This document shows, piece after piece, positions 1 to 5,233 of a stretch of DNA of 5,508 nt. Each line of letters begins with the position of its first letter. Position 1 is the first letter of the stretch. Under the pieces are notes generated by a model, which was not told where the DNA came from, did no database searches, and saw nothing but the letters and a program-made list of their open reading frames with translations. The stretch spans positions 1 to 5,508 of the forward strand of contig JBHJGU010000083.1 of NCBI GenBank assembly GCA_050331475.1. Direction: 5' to 3'. The position numbers and the translations under genes were made by a program. This DNA comes from JBHJGU01 sp050331475 (GTDB lineage Bacteria > Pseudomonadota > Alphaproteobacteria > Caulobacterales > Maricaulaceae).

Positions 1-1301
1 GCCTGGCTTGCGTTCAACCGCGGATCACAGGCCGTGTGGTATCGCTCGGACAAGCTGCTATCGGTCAAGGCGATCGAGCCGCCTGTACACTCCGTGACCT
101 CTTGGCCGGTCATCTCCACATGCACGCCGCCCGGATGCTGGCCTTCTGCGCGGACACAGACGAGAAAACCGCTCACCTCGGCGAGGATGCGATCAAAGGG
201 GCGCGTTTTGAAGCCATTGTCGGTCTTCAACGTATTGCCGTGCATGGGATCGCAGGACCAAACCACCGTTCGGCCCTCTTCCGCGACCCGTCGCACCAAC
301 CGCGGCAGGCCCTCGGCCACTTTGTCCGCGCCAAACCGGGCGATCAGGGTGATCCGGCCAGGCTCGTCCTCCGGGCTCAGCACATCGAGCAGGCGCATCA
401 GCGCGTCAGGCTCTAGGCTTGGCCCGCACTTAATCCCGATCGGATTGCGCACCCCGCGCGCGAACTCCACATGCGCGCCCGCAGGATCTCGCGTCCGATC
501 ACCGATCCAAATGAAATGGGCAGAGGTGTCGTACCAAGCGCCGCTCGTTGAATCGATCCGAGTCATCGCCTGCTCATAACCGAGCATCAAGGCTTCGTGG
601 CTGGTGAAAAACTCGGTCTGGCGCAATTGTTGCGCCGTCTCCGGGGTCACCCCGCACGCCTCCATAAAGGTCAAGGTTTCGGAGATACGATCGGCGAGCT
701 GGCGGTACCGCGCGCCCTGGGCGCTTTCTTTGACGAAGGCCAAGGTCCATTGGTGGACATTAGCCAGGTCTGCGTAGCCCCCTTGGGCGAACGCGCGCAG
801 CAGGTTCAGGGTCGCCGCGGATTGGCTATAGGCGCGGATCAGCCGTTGCGGGTCGGGCACACGCGCTTCCGGGGTAAAATCAATGCCGTTTATATTGTCC
901 CCGCGATAGCTCGGTAAGGTGACCCCGTCGATCGTCTCGGTGGGCGATGAACGCGGCTTAGCGAACTGACCTGCAATCCGGCCAAGCTTCACCACCGGTT
1001 TACCGCCAGCAAAGGTCAGCACCACCGCCATGGACAATAACGATCGGAAGGTGTCGCGGATCGCATCGGGGTGGAACTCCTTGAAGCTCTCCGCGCAATC
1101 CCCGCCTTGAAGCAGAAAGGCCCGGCCTTGAGCCACGTCCGCCAGCCGCGCTTTCAACTGACGCGCCTCTCCTGCGAACACCAGAGGCGGATATCCCGAC
1201 AGCTCAGACTCCACCGCCGCCAGTGCGGCCGGGTCCGGGTAGTCTTCAGGAATGTGTTTGGCGGGACGTTCCCGCCAGGACGACGGTGTCCAGCGACCCA
1301 T
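1..1301 (-). CDS. Class II 3-deoxy-7-phosphoheptulonate (DAHP) synthase, 3' end cut by window edge
   Basis: Condenses phosphoenolpyruvate and erythrose-4-phosphate to DAHP, the committed first step of the cytosolic shikimate pathway to aromatic amino acids. The minus strand reads without interruption from ATG at 1301 to the window edge (433 codons plus two bases). It begins MGRWTPSSWRERP and carries the class II signatures LLQGGDCAESF (~64-73), GRIAGQFAKPRSSPTETIDG, WIGDRTRDP, NPIGIKCGPS and WSCDPMHGNT. The four metal-ligand positions known for this family are present: Cys69, His354, Glu396 and Asp426 (in CDPRLN). Family members are about 450-460 residues, so roughly the last 20 are missing. 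The start is supported by GAGG on the minus strand (1310-1313), 8 nt upstream, and by the usual position of the family N-terminus. It lacks the long N-terminal extension of the mycobacterial enzyme. It is transcribed divergently from the repressor operon. Names such as aroF, aroG or aroH are used inconsistently for class II enzymes, so no symbol is given. Confidence 0.97.
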   Translation of the reverse strand, partial: MGRWTPSSWRERPAKHIPEDYPDPAALAAVESELSGYPPLVFAGEARQLKARLADVAQGRAFLLQGGDCAESFKEFHPDAIRDTFRSLLSMAVVLTFAGGKPVVKLGRIAGQFAKPRSSPTETIDGVTLPSYRGDNINGIDFTPEARVPDPQRLIRAYSQSAATLNLLRAFAQGGYADLANVHQWTLAFVKESAQGARYRQLADRISETLTFMEACGVTPETAQQLRQTEFFTSHEALMLGYEQAMTRIDSTSGAWYDTSAHFIWIGDRTRDPAGAHVEFARGVRNPIGIKCGPSLEPDALMRLLDVLSPEDEPGRITLIARFGADKVAEGLPRLVRRVAEEGRTVVWSCDPMHGNTLKTDNGFKTRPFDRILAEVSGFLVCVRAEGQHPGGVHVEMTGQEVTECTGGSIALTDSSLSERYHTACDPRLNASQ

Positions 1302-1440
1302 GAATTCAGCCTCGTATAGCCGACGGGCCGGCCGCCTATCGGTCAAGCTCCGTATATAGCGTTATAGCCACGGATACGACACCATCCATCCCAGCCCGAA
1401 ATGTCGCACAGGCTGTAATTACGCCGCGGCCACGGCGCGC

Positions 1441-1470
1441 TTGACGACTAGTTTCCAGGCACGCTACAAA
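1441..1470 (+). promoter_or_regulatory. Probable sigma-70 promoter of the repressor/M56 peptidase operon
   Basis: TTGACG at 1441-1446 matches a -35 element (TTGACA) in five of six positions. TACAAA at 1465-1470 is an acceptable -10 (consensus TATAAT), with an 18-bp spacer. Transcription would begin near 1477, leaving a leader of about 20 nt before the ATG at 1498. The position fits the only downstream gene on this strand. No transcript data are available, so this is a sequence-based prediction. Confidence 0.6.
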
Positions 1471-1475
1471 TGTCG
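1464..1475. promoter_or_regulatory. Candidate BlaI-type operator overlapping the -10 box
   Basis: The sequence CTACAAATGTCG contains the half-sites ACA and TGT separated by 2 bp, as in the known staphylococcal bla/mec operators, whose core is TACA-N2-TGTA. Here the core is TACA-AA-TGTC, one mismatch in the outer position. It covers the predicted -10 element, so bound repressor would block RNA polymerase. This fits autoregulation by the BlaI-family protein encoded 23 bp downstream. The short dyad could occur by chance. The promoter overlap and its position are the main support. Confidence 0.45.
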
Positions 1476-1484
1476 TCTATGAAT

Positions 1485-1490
1485 GGAGAG
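1485..1490 (+). promoter_or_regulatory. Ribosome binding site deciding the repressor start
   Basis: GGAGAG lies 7 nt upstream of the ATG at 1498. The earlier in-frame ATG at 1483 overlaps this site and has no Shine-Dalgarno sequence at a proper distance, so the start at 1498 (protein MSLTQPEL) is preferred. It also gives the usual short N-terminus of the BlaI family. The 7-nt spacer TGTCGTC repeats the sequence at 1471-1477, exactly 20 bp away. Confidence 0.7.
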
Positions 1491-1497
1491 TGTCGTC

Positions 1498-1881
1498 ATG
1501 TCACTGACCCAACCGGAGCTCGCCGTCCTCAAACGCCTGTGGTCGCACGGACCGCAAAGCGCGCGAGAGATTCACAACGCCGTTGCGCAATCACTGGATT
1601 GGTCGATCTCCACCACGCGCACCCAGCTTGAACGCATGCGCGAGAAGGCCCTGATTGAGCGCCAATCCTCCCATGGCCTCGCGGTCTACGCCGCCAGTGT
1701 GGAAAAACTCGCCACGCTCAGCGCCATGATCACCGACTTCGCCTCGCGTGTCTTGGAATTGGATCACGGTTTACCCGCGTCCGCTTTCGCATCAAGCGCC
1801 ATGCTGGATGCGGAAGAGCTCGAAACCCTTGACGCCTTGCTTGCCAAACAAACCGCGCGCGATGGGGACGAACCCTCATGA
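1498..1881 (+). CDS. BlaI/MecI/CopY-family winged-helix transcriptional repressor
   Basis: A 127-residue DNA-binding repressor, the usual length for the family. The N-terminal winged helix covers about residues 3-68: ELAVLKRLWSHGPQSAREIH (7-26) matches the family's opening helices, and STTRTQLERMREKALIER (38-55) is the recognition helix and following segment. The family's usual 'EKGL' is EKAL here. The C-terminal part (~70-120), ending in MLDAEELETLDALLAK, is the typical dimerisation segment. In characterised systems such proteins bind as dimers to TACA-N2-TGTA operators and are inactivated by proteolysis dependent on a BlaR1/MecR1 partner. Such a partner follows immediately and overlaps it by 4 bp. 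Likely autoregulated through the operator at 1464-1475. The target genes are unknown: no beta-lactamase or penicillin-binding protein gene lies in the window, so a resistance role should not be assumed. The alternative start at 1483 would add five residues (MESVV). Confidence 0.93.
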   Translation: MSLTQPELAVLKRLWSHGPQSAREIHNAVAQSLDWSISTTRTQLERMREKALIERQSSHGLAVYAASVEKLATLSAMITDFASRVLELDHGLPASAFASSAMLDAEELETLDALLAKQTARDGDEPS

Positions 1882-3773
1882 TTGTATACCAGATCCTAAA
1901 TGTGCTCGCCGCGCTCGGTCTAAGCTTGACGCTTGGCGCGTTGAACGCGCCGCTCTTCAGCACGCTCGCACACGGCGTTTGCCGGACCCTCCGTTCGGCG
2001 GCGATCCGAGCGCGTGTTTGGAGTTGGGCTGCGGCGGCGCCGATTTTCGCGGTCTGCGCTTCCGCAGTGATCGCTTTGGCGACACCCGCCTTTTCGCTGC
2101 AGGCGTTCTCCGACGCGAGGCCGCCCAAGCCCTCGCTGTCCACACCCCAGATCGTGAGCGTTGACGCACGTCCCTTGCTGGCTCCCTCGGCCGAAAGCGA
2201 CGGGGAACCGGCCTCACCGAGCGCTCAGACGCCGCACCCTCAAACGGGTTCGCAGGTTCTTGACGGTCTAAGACGTCTGGGCGCGATCGCCTTCGTCGTT
2301 TGGGCGGCGGGCTTCGCGATCCGGGTCCGCTGGCGTCTCCGCGAGACCCGGCGTGTGGAGGCCATACTCCAGGACGCGCGCCCCGCGTCACTCGGCGCGC
2401 ACGCGGCCACGCGATTTTGGGCCGACCGGTTTCGGGTGGACGCGTCGGTGCTCATCACAAGCCAGCCGATTTCGCCGTGCTTGGTCGTGCGCAACGGGCG
2501 CGCGCGCATCCTGATCCCAAAGGCGTTGTCCGACATCACGCGCTCAGAAACGTTAATCCTAGCGATCGCCCATGAATTGGCGCATTTGCGTCGCGGCGAC
2601 CATAACGCGGCTCGACTGCAAGCCGCCGCTTCAGACGTTTTCTGGTTCAGTCCGTGGTTCCAAAACCTCTTGGTCAATTGGGAGAGTGCGCGCGAGGAAG
2701 CGACCGTTGCGCTCGTCCTTAACGCGGCTCCAGACCGCAGAACCGACTATGCCCGATTGTGGCTCACCGCCCTTCGACTCAACGCCGGGCCTCAACCCGC
2801 TTTCGGCCCCCACCACCGCTACCTTCGCGAAAGGAGATTGACCGCCATGTTGACCCCGACCCCAAAACCTCGTCCGCGCTCGATCGCCGCGCTCTTAACC
2901 GGGCTCGCGCTCACCACCGCCATCGCGCCGTTGGCTATGGCTCAAGGGGCCCTCGCCGCTTGGCCCGCGCTCGCCGCGCCCGTTCCAGCGCAAGCGGCGG
3001 CTGCGGCAGAAGGCGCGCCCGCAGTCAATGCGGAACCAGACGTCAAAATCCCGCCGACCGACGCTTTAGACGAGTTAGCACGATATTACAGTGAGGCCCT
3101 GGAGAACCAACGCGATCAGTTTGCGCGAATTGGCGTATCGCGCTCTAATGAAGACGTTGTTCGATTAGAGCAAAGCGCCAAAACCGTCACGGTAGCAGAA
3201 ACCGACGCGGAACGTTGGGCCGCTTTACAGGCCGGCTTCGCCGTGATGGGCGACATCCAGGATCGCCTAAAATTCGTCAACGAATTTAACGACGCGGACC
3301 TAGAACGGCTCCTCGATGATTTGACCGCGACAGAAGCCGCTTTGGATGCGGTCAACCGCGATCTCATTCCGTATTATAAGGAGATGGAGCGTAGACGCGG
3401 TATTGTGGCAAAACGCCGAGAGGCTCGTCGAGCGCTGGAAAGCACAGCGGTCGAACACCCCAGCGTTGCTCAAGCGCGTACAGCGTTCCGCGACCATGCC
3501 GCAGGCATGCGGGACCGCGACTGGCAGACGACCAAAGCCGATTGGGACAAGTTCCACGCGCTCCATAAGGTGTACGAATCGGCCCGAGACGCCACCTCTC
3601 CTGAAGCTGAACAGCTCGCGCAAGACGTGACTGATGCTTACGCACGTGTGAGAGAGTTGTACGAACAAGCGGAACCGCTTTTCGACCGACGATCCGCTCT
3701 GACCCGCGAGGTCCACGAGTTGAACGCGGAGATCTACGCCCGCAGAGAAGCCCTTCGAGCCACAGCGCAATAA
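1878..3773 (+). CDS. BlaR1-like M56 family membrane zinc metallopeptidase with an unusual C-terminal domain
   Basis: A 631-residue inner-membrane protein and likely signal-transducing partner of the preceding repressor, which it overlaps by ATGA (translational coupling). By sequence: hydrophobic segments at ~3-30, ~50-74 and ~134-150; a Pro/Ser/Ala-rich loop (~80-128); an M56 peptidase domain (~155-320) with HELAH at 232-236; and a fourth hydrophobic segment (~335-355). The probable third zinc ligand is Glu273 in REEATV, where the family usually has RExACD, so the usual Cys-Asp pair is Thr-Val. The topology matches BlaR1/MecR1, whose protease domain is cytoplasmic and C-terminus external. After residue 355 comes an Ala/Pro-rich linker, then a charged helical, coiled-coil-like region (~393-631) with no SxxK, so it is not a penicillin-binding sensor. 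Its DNA is less GC-rich (about 55% over 3061-3360, against 67% over 1921-2220, hand counted). Fold and ligand are unknown. It ends at a terminator hairpin. Confidence 0.88.
   Translation: MIVYQILNVLAALGLSLTLGALNAPLFSTLAHGVCRTLRSAAIRARVWSWAAAAPIFAVCASAVIALATPAFSLQAFSDARPPKPSLSTPQIVSVDARPLLAPSAESDGEPASPSAQTPHPQTGSQVLDGLRRLGAIAFVVWAAGFAIRVRWRLRETRRVEAILQDARPASLGAHAATRFWADRFRVDASVLITSQPISPCLVVRNGRARILIPKALSDITRSETLILAIAHELAHLRRGDHNAARLQAAASDVFWFSPWFQNLLVNWESAREEATVALVLNAAPDRRTDYARLWLTALRLNAGPQPAFGPHHRYLRERRLTAMLTPTPKPRPRSIAALLTGLALTTAIAPLAMAQGALAAWPALAAPVPAQAAAAAEGAPAVNAEPDVKIPPTDALDELARYYSEALENQRDQFARIGVSRSNEDVVRLEQSAKTVTVAETDAERWAALQAGFAVMGDIQDRLKFVNEFNDADLERLLDDLTATEAALDAVNRDLIPYYKEMERRRGIVAKRREARRALESTAVEHPSVAQARTAFRDHAAGMRDRDWQTTKADWDKFHALHKVYESARDATSPEAEQLAQDVTDAYARVRELYEQAEPLFDRRSALTREVHELNAEIYARREALRATAQ
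2831..2849 (+). promoter_or_regulatory. Possible internal ribosome binding site and start codon (Met324) inside the M56 peptidase gene
   Basis: AAGGAG at 2831-2836 is followed 10 nt later by an in-frame ATG at 2847, codon 324. Translation from here would give a 308-residue protein that begins with a plausible signal peptide: a basic segment KPRPRS, a hydrophobic core (IAALLTGLALTTAIAPL) and an AMA-Q site at residues 353-356 that fits the AxA signal peptidase rule. The same stretch also serves as the fourth membrane segment of the full-length protein. AAGGAG falls on Arg codons AGG and AGA. I noticed AGG nowhere else in the gene, whereas AGA recurs. The spacing is slightly long, so this is only a candidate. 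Confidence 0.3.
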
Positions 3774-3815
3774 TCCGCTCGGGCCTAGCCCCCGAACTCC
3801 GCTCCGACGCTCTTT

Positions 3816-3850
3816 CGGCCCGCGTTGCTGCGACGCGGGCCGTCTCTTTA
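3816..3850 (+). terminator. Rho-independent terminator of the repressor/M56 operon
   Basis: CGGCCCGCGT (3816-3825) pairs perfectly with ACGCGGGCCG (3833-3842) around the 7-nt loop TGCTGCG, giving a 10-bp GC-rich stem. On the plus strand it is followed by TCTCTTTA (3843-3850), a moderately T-rich tract. On the minus strand the sequence after the stem (CGAAAGAGCG) has no T-run, so it should act mainly on plus-strand transcripts. The T tract overlaps the stop codon of the convergent gor gene. A smaller hairpin, TCGGGC-CTA-GCCCCCGA (3779-3795, one bulge), lies just upstream. Confidence 0.7.
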
Positions 3851-5233
3851 TTCGGCGGCCAGCATTTCCGGAGGCACGTATTTCTCGCGCAGGGTGACGA
3901 GTTCCTCCGCCAAAGTCGGATGCAGCGCGCACGTCGCATCGAATTGGGCCTTGGTCAGCCCCGCCTTAACAGCAATGGCGACGGCTTGGATGATTTCCGG
4001 ACCATCGGGCCCCACAATATGCGCGCCCACGACCCGGCCGACTTCCGGCTCAACGACGAGCTTCATCAGCGTGCGCTCCTCATTGCCCGAGAGCGCGTAT
4101 TTCATCGGCTTGAAGGTGGATTTGTAGATATCCACCCGGCCGAATTTGCGCCGGGCTTCCGCCTCGGACAGGCCCACCGAGCCCACCGGCGGCTGGCTGA
4201 ACACCGCATTGGGTACGTCGGAATGATCAAACCGGGTGGGCTTGCCGCCAAACACCGTCTGGGCGAACGCCGCCCCTTCGCGGATCGCCACCGGGGTCAG
4301 GGTGTTCCGGTCGGTGACGTCGCCAACCGCATAGATGTGGTCCACATTGGTTTTCGAGAACGCGTCCACCGCGACCGCGCCGTTTTCACAGGTCTGCACC
4401 CCGGCCTTCTCTAGGCCGAGGCCGTGGGTGTGCGGGGTGCGGTCGATGGCGAACATCACCGCATCGCTGTCAAGTTTCGTACCATTGGTGAGGGTGCAGC
4501 GAATGCCGGTCTCGGTCTGCTCGAGACTTTCGAAGACGGTGTGGGTGATCACCCGCACGCCTTTGCGTTTGAGTTCGGCGTGCACATGGGTCCGCACGTC
4601 CTCATCAAAGCCGCGCAAGACGGTCTCACCGCGATAGACCAAACAGGTCTCCACCCCCAGGCCGTTGAAAATGCCCGCAAACTCCACCGCAATATACCCC
4701 CCGCCCGCGACGACGATATGTTTGGGCAGGGTCTCCAGATGGAACGCTTCTTCAGAGGTGATTGCGAGTTCCTGGCCGGGCAGGTCGAGCGGACGGAACG
4801 GCCGCCCGCCGGTCGCGATCAGGATGTGCTTCGCGGTGATCGTGCGGCCTGAGGATTTCAGCCGCACTGTGTGGGCGTCTTCGAACTCCGCGCGCTCTTC
4901 GATAATCTCCACGCCCGCATTGGTGAGGTTGCGCACGTAAATGCCCGAAAGTCGGTCGATTTCGGCGTCCTTATTCGCCAACAGCTTGGGCCAGCTAAAG
5001 CGCACATTGTCCGCGCTCCAGCCATAGCCTTGGGCGTCTTGAAACGCGTGGCCGTACTCCGAGGCGTAGACAAAAAACTTCTTCGGGACACAGCCGCGCA
5101 CCACGCACGTGCCGCCGACCCGGTATTCCTCCGCAATCGCGACCCGCGCGCCGGTCATCGCGGAGAGCCGCGCCGCACGCACCCCGCCGGAGCCCGCGCC
5201 AATGACGAAAAGGTCGTAATCGTAATCGCTCAT
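3848..5233 (-). CDS. gor: Glutathione-disulfide reductase
   Basis: A 461-residue FAD-dependent cytosolic enzyme that reduces glutathione disulfide with NADPH and keeps the thiol pool reduced. Features in order: FAD-binding GAGSGG (12-17); redox-active disulfide in GGTCVVRGCVPKK (Cys43/Cys48); ATGGRP (140-145); NADPH-binding GGGYIAVEFA (177-186), followed by Arg201 and Arg207, the basic pair that in glutathione reductases selects NADPH over NADH; second FAD motif TNVDHIYAVGDV (295-306); and a C-terminal dimerisation domain ending in HPTLAEE, with catalytic base His438 and partner Glu443. Length and motif style match the plant/alphaproteobacterial type and argue against lipoamide dehydrogenase or mercuric reductase. 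The start is supported by AGGGAG on the minus strand (5240-5245), 6 nt upstream. One oddity: residue 264 is Asp (FAIDRTP) where relatives have Gly (GRxP). The gene converges on the M56 gene with a 74-bp gap. No regulatory site is evident. Confidence 0.96.
   Translation of the reverse strand: MSDYDYDLFVIGAGSGGVRAARLSAMTGARVAIAEEYRVGGTCVVRGCVPKKFFVYASEYGHAFQDAQGYGWSADNVRFSWPKLLANKDAEIDRLSGIYVRNLTNAGVEIIEERAEFEDAHTVRLKSSGRTITAKHILIATGGRPFRPLDLPGQELAITSEEAFHLETLPKHIVVAGGGYIAVEFAGIFNGLGVETCLVYRGETVLRGFDEDVRTHVHAELKRKGVRVITHTVFESLEQTETGIRCTLTNGTKLDSDAVMFAIDRTPHTHGLGLEKAGVQTCENGAVAVDAFSKTNVDHIYAVGDVTDRNTLTPVAIREGAAFAQTVFGGKPTRFDHSDVPNAVFSQPPVGSVGLSEAEARRKFGRVDIYKSTFKPMKYALSGNEERTLMKLVVEPEVGRVVGAHIVGPDGPEIIQAVAIAVKAGLTKAQFDATCALHPTLAEELVTLREKYVPPEMLAAE

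Larger units (their letters stand above)
1302..1482. other. Divergent intergenic region between DAHP synthase and the repressor operon
   Basis: This 181-bp region contains no gene that I can support. It must hold the start signals of both divergent genes. The repressor-side promoter is convincing and listed separately. On the DAHP synthase side, the AT-rich stretch 1351-1368 reads GCTATAACGCTATATA on the minus strand and could hold a -10 box (TATAAC or TATATA), but I see no good -35 at the right distance. The pentamer TGTCG occurs at 1402-1406 and 1471-1475 on the plus strand and at 1377-1381 on the minus strand, with a further copy at 1491-1495 just outside. An 8-bp palindrome GTAATTAC lies at 1415-1422. 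Confidence 0.6.

Noticed and set aside
34..1319. Several plus-strand open frames (34-579, 36-416, 597-917, 1071-1319)
   Set aside because: They lie antisense to the uninterrupted DAHP synthase frame, have odd compositions rich in Arg, Pro and Ser, and match no recognisable family. They are shadows of the real gene.
1326..1333. GGCCGGCC palindrome in the intergenic region
   Set aside because: An 8-bp GC-only palindrome is expected by chance in DNA of this composition, and no partner element is visible.
1498..3773. Reading the repressor/M56 pair as a beta-lactam resistance switch
   Set aside because: There is no beta-lactamase or PBP2a-like gene in the window and the sensor region lacks a penicillin-binding domain. 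Only the regulatory architecture is supported.
1730..3939. Overlapping open frames in other frames across the repressor and M56 genes, on both strands
   Set aside because: The two genes listed have family motifs, ribosome binding sites or overlap coupling. The others are Arg/Pro-rich by-products of GC-rich coding DNA.
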